DNA from: Erythroxylum novogranatense
Taxonomy: Eukaryota > Streptophyta > Magnoliopsida > Malpighiales > Erythroxylaceae
DNA: 64,000 bases
Assembly (NCBI GenBank): GCA_029891385.1
Contig: CM057233.1
Coordinates: 52,778,063 to 52,842,062 of the forward strand
Reading direction: 5' to 3'
Part shown: piece after piece, positions 1 to 11,690 of the stretch
How the letters are laid out: the number at the start of each line of letters is the position of its first letter
How positions within the stretch are numbered: position 1 is the stretch's first letter
The notes under the pieces: generated by a model
The model's input: only the letters and a program-made list of their open reading frames with translations
Databases searched by the model: none
What the model was told of the DNA's origin: nothing
Position numbers and translations under genes: made by a program

Positions 1-1684
1 TATATAAGCTTATCTTAGCTTCAACTCATACATCACCTTTCAACTAAAGGCCAATTATGAGGATAGGCTGCAAGCCATGGAACTTAGTAACTTTTTGCAA
101 GTTTAGTCTCATTATTAAGAATAAATAAGCAAATTTGACTTATATTTTTAAAGAAGTGTTGCTCAACTAATGTTTTATTTCATAGATTGATATTATATAT
201 ATTATTCGAGTAATTTACTTAGTAGTTGGTATCCTTATATATAGTGTGTTTTATATCAATTTTATTATATTTTATATGTAGATCATTTTGTATGTGAAGA
301 ATTTAAGGAATAAACATAAGATTTAGTGTAACTATTGTCACAGTTGTCTAACTGACATGATTAAAAAACGAAGTCAATGGAAAATAACTTTGTAGAAGAT
401 TTAACAAGCAAATTCTATCTCAAAGATACTGAAAAGTGCAGAAGTTTGAGGAACAAAGCATAATTAGTGTGCCTACCTTTGGCTAAAGTCTATTAGCTGA
501 GATACAGTACAAAACTGACATAGAATTGATTTAAGTCTAACGCTAGGTTCATCTTTAAAATTATGAAAAAGAGAAGTAAATAAGACTGACATCAGTTATG
601 AAAGGTATCAATATCCAATTCTCGAACCTAATTTAAGAGGAACTGTTTTTCTTCAAGTTCAAGTCATCAAGAACCCTATTTTTGTAACCCTAATTATAAC
701 TACTTGTATTAGAATTAACTTAGGGGACTTCTAGTCTTGAGGGAGATTTTTCGAGAGTTGCATGATTTTTCATTTTTTCTTGGTATTGAATGAAGATTTG
801 GAGCAAGATTGATGAAGACTAGTAACAACTTCTATCAATTATTTGTTCTACGCTTTTCTTTATGTTGATATTTGTTTCTTTGTGATTAGTTTGTATCATG
901 AGTAATAATTAGAACTCTTAGTTAGGGTTAGAGGTATAACATATGTAGAATTTTCAATTATCAACATATGATTTGATTATTAGTTAGTTGACTTTATTTT
1001 CTTATGGTTAATTTTTAAGTTTATACCCGATCACCATTAATTCAATCATAGGGATTGTAGGAAGGACTAAAAGGTGAAGTATGATTCGGGCACTAGGAGA
1101 ATAAACACTTTAATCATAGAGAATAATGGTATCCTAAACTTTAGTGATAGCTAAGTAAATTAACCATACTTAATGATTTTGATTAGGTTAAATTACGCAT
1201 GTACAAATGATAGGAATCTAATTAGATATACATATGTGCCTTTTCAAAGGGCCTATATATATTTTTGGTTAATTGTTACTTCAACCAAGGTAATCAATCT
1301 TGCTTGATAATTGGAATTTCACATAAGCAAACCTCGAAACTCTATTGTTTTTCTTATTGATTATTTTGTTGTTTTCTTTAGTTTAGTAATCACATTTCTT
1401 AAATCAATTCCTTATTCTTTTTAATTTTCTTATTTCACTATGACTAATAAGTAATAACTTTAGTGCTTAGTTCTTTGTGGATTGGTATACTAGAATCACT
1501 CTAGTTTTATTTAGCTATCTATGATTGGTTATGTGTATTTGTATATTTAAAGTAGATTAAGTTTTAATATCATTTTTAGGAACTAATTTTACTATTTTTG
1601 TTAGATTTTATTTATTTATATTTTATTTTATATTTTGATATATTTTAAGTTTTATATAGTGGATATGAGATAGGATATCTGAAA
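1..1684. other. AT-rich non-coding stretch, probable old retroelement leader/LTR
   Basis: No reading frame of note and no recognisable gene. The DNA is strongly AT-rich with oligo-T tracts. It lies directly upstream of a possible Athila/Tat gag remnant on the same strand, so it may be that element's LTR and leader. I see no TG...CA pair, PBS or TSD that would fix its limits, so this is inference from position and composition only. Confidence 0.35.
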
Positions 1685-2118
1685 GTGAAATTTTGGATCC
1701 CTTAATTCAATTGGACTCTAAAATCGAACATAATAATAACAAGAATAGAGTGAAAAGGAAAGAAGAGGTGACTGAACATAAAAATGATATGATTTTTGGT
1801 ATAAAACAATAACAACCACGAAGGATAAGTGTGGGGTACATTCATCTTTTCGTGATCAATGCCAGCTCCTTATACATTAGACTAAGTCAAAGGGAGAATA
1901 ATTGTGGGTTGTAACAATTATATCTTCCTTTAATCTTGACCTTTAACGAGTCACTTAGAAAATACACGATCATATCCATCAATAAGGTTTATTTGGTGAT
2001 CCAAATAATTCTAGGAAATCGCCTTATATAGGATGAGTTTCAAATGAGATGTTTTCCATATTAAATGAAAGAGTGAGTAAGAACTTAACTGTTATCAATG
2101 GATATGGACTCTTTGAGG
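1685..2118 (+). pseudogene. possible Athila/Tat gag remnant, 5' part
   Basis: A frame with scattered stops starts near an acidic/basic asparagine-rich segment (about 1696-1810). Near 2040-2085 it reads like the Athila/Tat gag motif D-x-hydrophobic-R-x-FP(Y/F)-L, followed by a leucine-rich stretch. The sequence is broken at 2118/2124 by the solo LTR, and a better-supported gag-protease remnant on the same strand resumes on the other side (5344 onward). The match is by eye and weak; the linkage to the downstream remnant is the main support. Confidence 0.3.
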
Positions 2119-2123
2119 AATAG
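2119..2123. repeat. target-site duplication AATAG, left copy
   Basis: AATAG immediately precedes the TGTTGG terminus at 2124 and is repeated exactly after the CCAACA terminus (5339-5343). This marks the integration site of the solo LTR. Confidence 0.9.
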
Positions 2124-2811
2124 TGTTGGAACCCCAACCCGGCGAGTCACGTGCCCGACGTCCTACGAGACATCTGGACGCGCATCCCACAGGGGATGAA
2201 TTACCCACCAGGTCAAACCTAAAAAAAACTCATTTCACTTACCTCCAAACAGAATTAAAGGTAGGTCATAAAGGAATTTCAATAAAACTTCTTCATAATA
2301 TTTGTTTCTCATTGCCTTAAGGTTCTAACGACACCAAAACACTCAATTTGGTTCAGAAATAAAGAAGCATTGGCCAAAATACTTCCGGGCTAAGCTTAAG
2401 CTGAGATTGAAATACTACACCTGAATCACTCCTGAAATTGAAATTTTTAGGGCCTAAATTGATCTTTGATTCCTTTAGAAAAAGTGTAGCTCCATAACTC
2501 TAGTTTGTTGAGCAACAAAAATCAACTCAATTGGAGCTCTACATATCAAAATATCGCCAAAAGATTAAAGTCTGTTCAAAAAAATATTCGATCCTTTCAC
2601 TTTGATTTAATCCATAAATTTAAAAAATAATATCAAAAGTTATAAATTTGTATGGAGAGGTAGAAAAATGTCTTATAATACCAACGCTTTGAAAATCAGG
2701 TCAATCGGAGGTCGGAAGAAAAAGTTATGACCAAAAGAGCGGAGAGAGGTCAGAATCAGAAAAGGAAAATCAAAAATAAAGTAAATAAAATAAAAATATA
2801 AACAAATTCAT

Positions 2812-2885
2812 ATATGTCGCGTCAAGATCATGAAGTGTCTCATGACATGAGACGCTAAATGCCCGCTCATGAGGAGGCTGAGGCC
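2812..2885. repeat. palindromic word island in the solo LTR
   Basis: A GC-richer patch holds several near-palindromes around the word TCATGA, for example GTCTCATGACATGAGAC and GCTCATGAGGAGGC. It sits in otherwise AT-rich LTR sequence. Comparable islands with other words occur in other elements of this window. Confidence 0.55.
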
Positions 2886-2989
2886 AGTCCCCCTTTGGAT
2901 TGGCTCAAAACGACAGTCCATCTTCAAACATCCATAACTTCTTACTTAGAACTCTAAAATTTGTAAATTTGGTATCAATAAAAATTTCA

Positions 2990-3745
2990 AAAGAAGCTCT
3001 ACAACTTCTATGAAGGATGCAAAAACTAATTTGGTCTCTAAGGGAGTTAAAATCTACTGCAAAGAGACTGCCTGCAAAAACATCTTAAACAACAATAGAA
3101 TTTCTAAACATCATAACTTTCCACTCCATTGGCCAAAAATCTCATACTTCATATCATCAGAAAGATAAAAAGATAATACACAACTTTCATGAAAACCCTA
3201 AGAACAATTACAAACTCTATGAGGGTCAAAAATTCACTCAAAGTTTATATCCAGAAACTTGCAATTTGACAGCACCTGCACCAAACTTCAACAATCCACA
3301 TTCTTCAACTCCCACAACCAAAAATAGCATATGATACATCATTGGAAAGATATGAAAATCCTCTATAACTTTTAAGAAGAGTACTTAACCTAATGCAATC
3401 CATATCAGTCCAGAATTTATCTCAAAGCACAACAAATACAAACCATTTAACAGCACCTGCACCAAACTTCAACAACCCACATCTTTCAACTTCCACATCC
3501 AAAAACAGTACATGATACATCATTGGAAAGCTATGATATTCCTCTATAACCTTCAAGAAGATTACTTATTCCAATTCAATCCAAATCAGTCCAGAATTTT
3601 CCTCAAAATCAGTACATATAAAATCTATCCTTAGGGGAAATTTGCAACAACATATAAGGTAATCCTTTGGAAACAAGCAACACAAACACTATGAAATCTG
3701 CATATCTTTCATTAATATCATAATATGCATTCTTACAAAGCTTTA
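2990..3745. repeat. degenerate ~180-bp tandem repeat inside the solo LTR
   Basis: The anchor word CTCTAYAAC followed by TTYAAGAAG or TTCATGAA recurs at 2997, 3177, 3361 and 3542, with a possible fifth near 3731: spacings of 180, 184 and 181 bp. The best-conserved pair starts with CAGCACCTGCACC at 3270 and 3451 and is about 85% alike by eye. The same type of unit recurs in LTR A at 19590-20370. Confidence 0.75.
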
Positions 3746-5338
3746 GTGAGAATTTTTAGCCCAATTACACCAAAGTCTCAAAATTTTAAATGAGAAAGAA
3801 AACTACATGAACAGTAACTTTTGCTCCAAAAATGCAACTAATGCCTTGTCCCCGGTGCGGTTTCTTTCTCATCTCCTGTGGATGGGAAGGGAAGAGGGGG
3901 TGTGAGCTCGACGGCTCGTGGGTAACACATTAATAACCAAGAACAAGAAAAAATTCTTTAATAATTTATTTCAAAGTAAACTCTACATTGATCAATCATG
4001 CCACATATCGCTTCCAAAATTTTCAACTTATCAAGCCATTCATGAAATTAACATAATGAACACTTCAAAATAATCACAATTCATAATCCCATAAGCACAT
4101 CAAAAATGGTTCGGGTGGATCCAAAACAGAAGGTACTATACATTCTTCCGAAGCGGTCATGTGTAGCCGTGAACTTATGGGAGTCCGTGAGGATCTCTAT
4201 GCCACTAGCGGGCAAGCGGAAAAAGCCTATAGACAGACAAGTGCGCTTGACTCTTAAGGGACCACCACAAACCCATATAAGCATGCATTTCACAATTTTC
4301 GCGTATATCAGCCAAAATGGCACTTTTCCGAAAGAAAAATTTATAACATACATTCTTTCAAAGGTCACTTTCACATTCTTTTTCACTTGTCAAACCAATA
4401 TGCAAATATTCCCACAATTCATTCACACACAAAAGACACATGGTAAAATTTCAAACCATCCTAAAAAGTAATAAATGCATAATTTCAAAGTTGTTGGAAA
4501 GCATTAAATTGCATTTATGGAAAGAAACTTAATTAGCTTATTTACTCAATTATTAAGATGTCACCCACCTTAAATCCTTTTGTTCTAGGCTTGTTCAAGT
4601 GGCCTTTCCTCTAACTCCTCTTGCCTTACTTGTTCTTCTTCAAAAACACAAAAATCCCAAATCACAAGAGATTTAAAATTGGAAAACCTAAGGAAACAAA
4701 AGCATGAAATTAATCATAGAACAACCATACCCATGCTTTTCCTAAACCATTTGAACCAAAATCCATCAAAAATTTCAAAAGATTTTGACAACACTCACCT
4801 TGAAACTCCACCTACAAAATTTGCTTCTTGTCTCTAATGGAAGATTAAACCTTCCTCTTTCTTTTTCTTTCTTGTAAAACTCTCAAAAACACTTTTCTAA
4901 AGCAAGGAAAGATGAAACCGTAACCTCTTCTTCTTCTCTTCTTCTCTTCACTCTCAACCGAAGCTTTCTCCCTTTCTTTTTCTTGTAAAATTCGTTGTCT
5001 TCTTTCAAATAAGACAAAACAATGCTTTTCTTTCTTTCTTTCTTTTAAAAGAAGCTAAAATGACCTAAATACCCCTCCTTATAAGCCTTAACCTTTAACA
5101 ACTTAAGTGATCTTCCCAAATTGTCCTTATACAATCTTGTTCCTTTAATTTAACTAACACCATAAAATTCTGTAACTTAATCTTAATTTATCCTTTTAAT
5201 TCCATCAATCTAAGAAATAAACTCCTCCACCCATTGACATTCTAATTACACTCTAACCAAAACAATTAATCAAACAAAACCTCAAAGATAAATTTGAAAA
5301 ACATGCTTATTCAATTAAAAAAAATTTAGGGGCCAACA

Positions 5339-5343
5339 AATAG
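5339..5343. repeat. target-site duplication AATAG, right copy
   Basis: Exact repeat of 2119-2123, flanking the solo LTR. Confidence 0.9.
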
Positions 5344-6700
5344 AATCAAGTATATGATGCATTCATGATAAAAAATTTTCCCCTCTATATAAGACCAATG
5401 AATTAAGGAGGCATATTAAATCTTTTACATAGAATAAAGGAGATGCATTTCATAAAGCTTAGGAAGATAAAAATTTATGCTTAGCTAGTGCCTACATCAC
5501 CATACTTATTGTAGTTGGTTATGCAATTCTTCTATATATGATGGCCGTAACCTGACATGTCAAACCGTTTTTGACATTGCTATGTAAGGTACAACTTAAA
5601 TAAAAACTATTGAAGAGGTGAAGGGGATCAAACAAACTTTGGTAAGAAATTTGATAACCAAAGTAATAAAAGGGAAACCAAAAACAATCCTTTTCAATGT
5701 TCAATTAGTTTCAAAGTAGCCAATTGAAGGTGCTTATGAATCGATACATAGGTAATAGGGACATATGCAACCAATGTGGCATGTATGGGCATCCTTCTTA
5801 TGTATGTTTAAACATAAAGCCAACCTTAGGCTATTATAAAGAGACAAATTACAGGGTTACTTTGGAGGAAAGCAAGAAGTAAATGTCCAATTTTCCTATG
5901 CATATAATTTTAGGTGGAGGAATCATTTAAATCTTTTATAAATCAACAAAGAGCTAGAGTAGGCAAGCCTATAGGACTATATAGGTTTTAATAAATACCC
6001 CATTTTCTATAGTCATTATCATTATAAGGAACTATTATAGAAGAGATGCTTAAAGAGTTTATTATTTGTGGGAAAACTAAAAAAAGATAATGCAATTAAT
6101 CATTGGGTTTATATGCAATTTGGAGATGTAAGTTACCCAATTGACTAAAAAAAAGGAAAAAGAGGTCACAAACAAACTTCCAAGTAGTAATTCGATAGAT
6201 CCCATAGATTAAATGTATGTTATCAACTTAAGGAGTGAAAAAAACTCTTAGTACCTATTGATTAAATGTATGTTATCAACTTAAGGAGTGAAAAAAACTC
6301 TTAATACTGACACTAATAAAAAGAAGGAAGTGGAACTATTAAAAAAACCTAAGTAAAGGGAAACAATATAAAGAGAGCAAAACAAAATCTACATCAGCTT
6401 CACCTATATATGGTTTAGTATTGGTCTGGATTTGAAAAAAAAAAGATAAAACAAAATTGACATTGCTCTTACACACTTTTAGCTCAATGTTAGTATATAG
6501 CTAGGTAGTAAATTGGATAAAAAGATCAGCGCCAATCTCAATTACATCTAACATTGATCTTCAAGAGACAACTAGAACTTTTGTAAAACTTTATATGTCA
6601 CCCATTCCATACCCTAAAAGATTGAAGAAGAAATAAAGATGAGTAAAACTTCAAAAACTTCTGGTATATTTTCAAAATTTTTCATATGAACATCCTTTTG
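5344..6700 (+). pseudogene. Athila/Tat-type gag remnant with CCHC zinc knuckle
   Basis: Continues the old element interrupted by the solo LTR. At 5766-5807 one frame reads a perfect C-x2-C-x4-H-x4-C knuckle (Cys codons at 5766, 5775 and 5805, His at 5790), the nucleic-acid-binding motif of retroelement gag proteins. Upstream and downstream the frames are full of stops. A short direct duplication sits at 6207-6312. The lineage is assigned from the protease-to-RT linker further downstream on the same strand. An alternative for the knuckle alone would be LINE ORF1, which has the same motif; the downstream protease argues against that. Confidence 0.55.
6207..6312. repeat. 53-bp direct tandem duplication (2 copies)
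   Basis: Two adjacent copies of 53 bp start at 6207 and 6260 with GATTAAATGTATG and are nearly identical. They lie in a dead gag region, so this is likely a replication-slippage product younger than the surrounding decay. Confidence 0.85.
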
Positions 6701-7650
6701 ACTGAAGTATAAGCTCAAATTCCATCTTATGTAAAGTTTTTGAAGGAGACAATCTCTAAAAAAGATCAAAATTTAAGAGTATGCAATGTTATCTTTGATT
6801 GAGGACTTTAATACAATATTGCAAAACAAATTGCCTCTAAAGTTAAAATATCTAAAGAGTTTTGTGATTCGATGATATTTTTGTGCTTTAGATTACTATG
6901 ATTGTTTGTGCAACTTAATATTAATTTGATGCCTTTATCTCTTTTTAGAAAGCTTCAAATCAGATAACTAAACCAAATGCAATATCACTTTAAATAATGG
7001 ATTAGTTGGAAGACATATTTATTAAAGTAGGACAATTTATCTTTCTAGCTAGCTTCTTAATAATGGGCATAACTCCATTTTTGGCTATTGGGGGGCAATT
7101 ACTATTGTAGTCAAAGGAATTTTGTTATTATGGATAGGGGACAATGAGGAATAATTCACTATATTTGAGGCCTTATGAAGTTTTTTCTTTCATAACACGT
7201 GGCGCAAAATTGATATCATTAACTCCCTTATGCATGAGAGCTTGCTAAAAATTGCTTATGAGTAACCTTTTGAAGCATGTTTAGGTTTAGAAATGGATGA
7301 TAATGAGAAGGATTCTAACATGTTTGATTTGAGGCCAAAAGAGGAGAGTTCTAATTCATGAAATTTTCAAGCTTTTAATGATTTAAAGGAAGGAAAGTCT
7401 AAACCTTTGTCCTCTACACAAAAAGTACTTGCACTTAAATTGAAAAAGTTACCTCCTTATTTAAGTCATGCATATCTAGAAATAATATGTATCATGTTAT
7501 TATTTCTTCTTCTTTGAGTTCTAAACAGGAAAACAAGTTGTTTAGGGTTTTAAAAGAGCATAGGATGATAATTGTATAGACCATCTCTAATATTATTCCT
7601 ATAGAAATTCAAGGTCAATGGTCACTAGTTTAAGCATTGTTTCAAGAGTA
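6701..7650 (+). pseudogene. Athila/Tat-type protease and protease-RT linker remnant
   Basis: Around 6815-6850 the translation reads ILQNKLPLKLK, matching the segment just before Athila/Tat proteases. At about 6911-6958 another frame reads NINLMPLSLFRKLQI, which matches the segment right after the DLGA catalytic motif; the catalytic Asp region itself is out of frame and damaged. Near 7435-7600 the typical linker into RT appears: LKKLPPYLSHAYL, then VIISSSLSSKQENKLFRVL. After about 7650 I can follow no RT. All parts are on the plus strand but spread over different frames with stops, so the element is old and dead. Athila versus Tat cannot be separated from this fragment. Confidence 0.7.
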
Positions 7651-8204
7651 ATAATATAAGTGACATTCACACATTTTCTTCTAATGACTAGTATCCATTG
7701 GAGGTTATTCTAACTATAATACTAATTAAGAAGCATCTTTCTATAGCCAACCTAACATTCTAACCTAAAATTCTTATGGTTTGTTATTTTTACCATTAAC
7801 TAATGTTTAGTTGAATTTCTCTTAATGCGTAAGTTATATAAGGGTCTTTCTTCATGTTATACCTTATTGAACTTACATGTAATTTTGGGAGCACTCTCGA
7901 CCTTCAATTCTCTATCTGATTAGTTTAATATCTTATTTTTTGGTTATTATAAGTATTTCCATATTTAAGTATGAAAGGTTAAAATTTATGATATTTTCTG
8001 ATATTCTTTATGATAATTGATATAGTATTTTTGTTAAGTTTTAGTTTGAATCGTTAGGTTAAATTTTTTACATTTTTACTTTAAAACCAACATACATATC
8101 ATAATTCATGATTTAAAGGTCATAAAGAGAAAATATATTGGAAAGAAGATGAAAAATTGAGTTTGAGCATGAATTGGGTATTATAGGGTATGGTTGACAA
8201 CATG
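7651..8204. other. AT-rich stretch without recognisable content
   Basis: Lies between the old protease remnant and the Angela LTR. No reading frame, repeat or motif could be supported. It may be decayed RT sequence of the same old element. Confidence 0.3.
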
Positions 8205-8209
8205 TATAG

Positions 8210-10074
8210 TGTAGGAAAATCCCGGTGTGAGCATCAATGCCCACGGTGCGGAAAACAAAATTTTTTGTTCCGGGACCTTCCCGAAAGCCAGGATCCATGT
8301 GTATATATAACAAACTCAAACCAAACGACCAAAGAAGACCGTCTCTAACGGTATCCACGCAGAGATCGGAGAACCTAACCGGGACAAACCCTTTGACCCG
8401 GGAATAGCTAGAACAAATTAAAGACTGCTAGATCTTACCTTTGTTTTATGAAGAGCTTGGAGAAACACGATGGAGGAGCTTGAGAAGAAGATATGAAACT
8501 TTGAAGATGATGAAGAATATGGAGAGCTTCGTAGGTCTCCTCTTTCAAAAACTTAACACTTAAGTTTTAAAACCTTCCTCACTCTTTTAAAGCCAACGAT
8601 CATCATTCAAAGAGAAGAAGTAAAACCACTTTTATCCTTCATCATTTCATTCACGACATCAACTCATCTTTTTCTTCAAACTTTTGTCTTTAGTCATTTA
8701 ATGGATTTAATGACTAAGCAACTAAAAGAACCTTCTACTCCCCATCCACGTATACACTCATATATATATATTAATTAATTGCCTAATTAATTAATAATAT
8801 ATATATATAAATAAATGCTGAAGTGGTCCAGTCACACTGGGGTCGGTCCTACCGGCCTACCGGGTCCCGGTATGGGAAAAATCCCCGGAGACCTTTCTCA
8901 GCAATATCGATGTCGCGATCTCATCGGGACATATCTCGATCTCATCGGGATCCATTTAATCCATTTGCTCTCCTTTTATTAAAACTCTGTCCAAAACTAT
9001 TTTACGAGTTCTCCGAGACACTCTTATGCGTGTGACCCATTAGGTTCCCGGTTATGTTGGCCACTTAGATTAACACTTAATCTAAGCAAGTCATGAGCGG
9101 TATCTAGCAACACATCATGACCCCCAATTGACCGGAAAGTAATTGGTTTTACGAATGAATATATATTCATCATGGACCATATCACGAACCTTTCCATAGA
9201 CAATTACCGTGCAATTCGTCCTTTCACCATGCTATACCCCACTTGGTTATGAGTATGGGCAATGTGTCAACTCTCACTAGATCGACTACGTCCAAATCTA
9301 GTCCAGTGATTTCAGTTCTTGTCACGGGACTCATTACTTTATATGTCATCAAGACACTTTTTACGACATACATACTCCGGCCAGAGATTTCTAAGTAATG
9401 ACCCTGACAAGAGGCCATGGGTATCATCTTCTGCTATCACAGAAGTGGTGAATCCTCTATTGGCTACTCAATTACCTTGGAATACCTCAAACTGTACCCA
9501 AGCACCACCCTATGAGCGACCTCTGTAAGGCAACAAGGAATGGAGTCAAAGCACGTAATCAAGATTCAAGATATCCTCGAGCACCTCAAGTCTAAGGATA
9601 CTTGCACCATTCTATGATGAGATTATCATCGACATTAGAATATGACATCCATGTGATGATCTCATGGCGGGTCATCCAATGTACTTACTACCTCTAGTCA
9701 AGATCCACATCTCAACCCTAAATATCTCATATTTACGCTTTAGAGATCCACCGCTTGATCAAATCAAGGAGCATGAGATGTGTTAGTCTTTCCGGATTCT
9801 GATGTCCAGCCTCGGTAATCCTATGACTAGGATAATTTAGATAATGACATAATTGCACATGATAGGAATCTCGATGGTGTGATCACATCATAATTTCCTT
9901 CATGCTATGTCATATATCATGGACTTCATTAATTTGATTACAGATCTATATCAGTTCATAAATAATGAACAACAAATTAATGAAATATGCCTTTCTTTAT
10001 TTATTTATAAAGACTGTACACAAATTTGTACAAAATGCGTTAAAGGCGATTGCCTTTAGGGCACTACTATAACA
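8210..10074 (-). mobile_element. 3' LTR of the Angela-like copia element, 1865 bp
   Basis: On the minus strand it begins TGTTATAGTAGTGCC directly after the PPT and ends ...TTTTCCTACA at 8210, giving TG...CA termini and a length close to that of Angela LTRs. Its start resembles the BARE-1 LTR start (TGTTGGAATTATGCCC). The 5 bp left of it are TATAG, a TSD candidate that cannot be confirmed. ORFs at 8113-9528 on either strand fall inside the LTR or across its edge and have no family resemblance. Confidence 0.8.
8760..8811. repeat. AT-rich palindrome at a likely promoter position in the Angela LTR
   Basis: TATTAATTAATT and AATTAATTAATA face each other across a 4-nt centre, extended on both sides by TATA runs. 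It could form a cruciform or hairpin and supplies TATA-like words for the LTR promoter. The regulatory role is inference. Confidence 0.5.
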
Positions 10075-10085
10075 ATCTCCCACTT
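10075..10085 (-). promoter_or_regulatory. polypurine tract of the Angela-like element
   Basis: Reads AAGTGGGAGAT on the minus strand, directly before the LTR start TGTT. It primes plus-strand cDNA synthesis. The same tract precedes the 3' LTR of element E (60258-60268). Confidence 0.85.
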
Positions 10086-10209
10086 GACCTAAAGCCAATC
10101 GCCTTGATATCTAATACCATAGGCGAGTACATGAGAATCAAAACTCTTTTGTGACAATGGCTTCGTCAACGGATCAGCAATATTCTACTCGGTGGGAACT
10201 CTCTCGATC

Positions 10210-11690
10210 TGGACATCACCACGTCCTATGATCTCCCTTATCAAATGATATCTGCGGAGTACGTGTTTGGATCGTTGATGAGACCTTGGTTCCTTCGCTC
10301 ACAAATAGCCCCATTGTTGTCACAATACAACAGTATGGGCCCATCATCGCTAGGAACCACACCAAGTTCAAGAATGAACTTCTTGATCCAAACCGCCTTC
10401 CTTTCTTTTCGAAGCGGCAATGTACTCTGCCTCGGTTGTTGAATCGACAGTCGTCTCTTGTTTGGAACTCTTCCAACTGACTGCCCCGCTGTTCAGTGTG
10501 AATACATAACCTGATTGGGATTTGGAATCATCCTTATCAGATTGAAAACTGGCATCTGTATACCCGCTCACTTGGAGATCTCCATCCCCATATATCAAGA
10601 AAACATCCTTAGTGCTTCGCAAGTACTTAAGGATATTCTTGACAGCCACCTAGTGATCCTCACCAGGATCCGATTGGTATCTGCTCGTAATACTTAGAGC
10701 ATATGATACATCGGGTCTCGTACATAGCATAGCATACATGATAGATCCTACCGCTGATGCATACGGGATCATATTCATGCGCATCCTCTCATCTTGTGTT
10801 TTAGGACACATAGATTTCGAGAGTGTTATCCCATGAGTCACGGGAAGGTACCCTCTCTTGGATTGCTCCATGCTAAACCTCTTTAGCATCTTGTCTATGT
10901 ACGTTGATTGTGAAAGACCAAGCAACCTTTTTGATCTATCTCTATAGATCCTTATCCCAAGGATATAAGTTGCTTCACCAAGGTCTTTCATGGCAAATTG
11001 TTTGGACAACCAAATCTTGACTGATTGCAGCATAGAGACATCGTTTCCTAGTAATAATATGTCATCCACATATAGCACAAGGAATACGATTGCAGTCCCA
11101 TTGACCTTCTTATACACACAGTATTCATCCGAATTTTGTGAGAAACCAAACTCTTTAATTACCTCATCAAAACGGATATTCCAACTCCTGGATGCTTGCT
11201 TCAATCCATAGATGGATTTCTGAAGCTTGCATACCTTTTCGCCATCATAGGAGGTAAAGCCCTAAGGTTGTGTCATATACACATCCTCAGCTAGATTTCC
11301 ATTTAGGAAAGCTGTCTTCACATCCATTTGCCATATCTCATAATCATAATGAGTGGCAATGGCTAGGAATATCCTAATGGATTTAAGCATTGCTATTGGT
11401 CAAGGTCTCGTCGTAGTCAACTCCTTGTCTTTGATTTAAAACCTTTAGCCACAAGCCTTGCTTTATAGGTAATTACATTACCATCCATGTCGGTTTTCTT
11501 TTTGAAAACCCATTTGCACCCTATAGGTTTTATTCCTTCGGGTGCATCAACCAAAGTCCATACTTGGTTTTCATACATGGAATCCATTTCGGCCTGCATG
11601 GCATGAAGCCATTTCGAGACTCGAACTCTTGTAACCTCTTCATAGGTGGTAGGCTCATCATCTTCTATGAGCAATCGTCATCCTGTTCAT
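10210..11690 (-). pseudogene. pol: copia pol: reverse transcriptase and RNase H
   Basis: Open blocks at 11674-11417, 11204-10650 and 10649-10368 (minus) give RT then RNase H. Visible motifs are GCKWVFKKK at the RT start, the catalytic box LYVDDILLLGND, then the thumb segment with MKDLGEATYILGI, and in RNase H the segments GYTDASFQSD and TTEAEYIAAS. Frames change between blocks and a stop breaks the RT near 11265, so no single polyprotein is encoded. The RNase H C-terminus continues in broken frames to about 10210. Assignment to Ty1/copia is firm; to Angela, good but made by eye. Confidence 0.85.

Larger units (their letters stand above)
2124..5338 (-). mobile_element. solo LTR, Tekay-like Ty3/gypsy, 3215 bp
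   Basis: Read on the minus strand the unit starts TGTTGGCCCC and ends GGGGTTCCAACA, a 6-bp perfect terminal inverted repeat, and is bounded by exact AATAG duplications. There is no gag or pol inside, so it is a solo LTR, as left by recombination between the two LTRs of a full element. Its start resembles the LTR of the Tekay element at 49016, and a core block (about 4100-4300) matches 50418-50600 of that LTR in opposite orientation, including a shared G-rich word around GTTTGTGGTG. It is therefore related to, but longer than, the 2.3-kb LTR of that element. Reading frames at 4081-4471 on both strands are inside this block and are not genes. Confidence 0.9.

Noticed and set aside
4081..4471. 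Overlapping ORFs of 101 and 121 codons on opposite strands
   Set aside because: They lie inside the solo LTR, in a block shared with the LTR of element D; no family resemblance and no conservation of either frame in that second copy.
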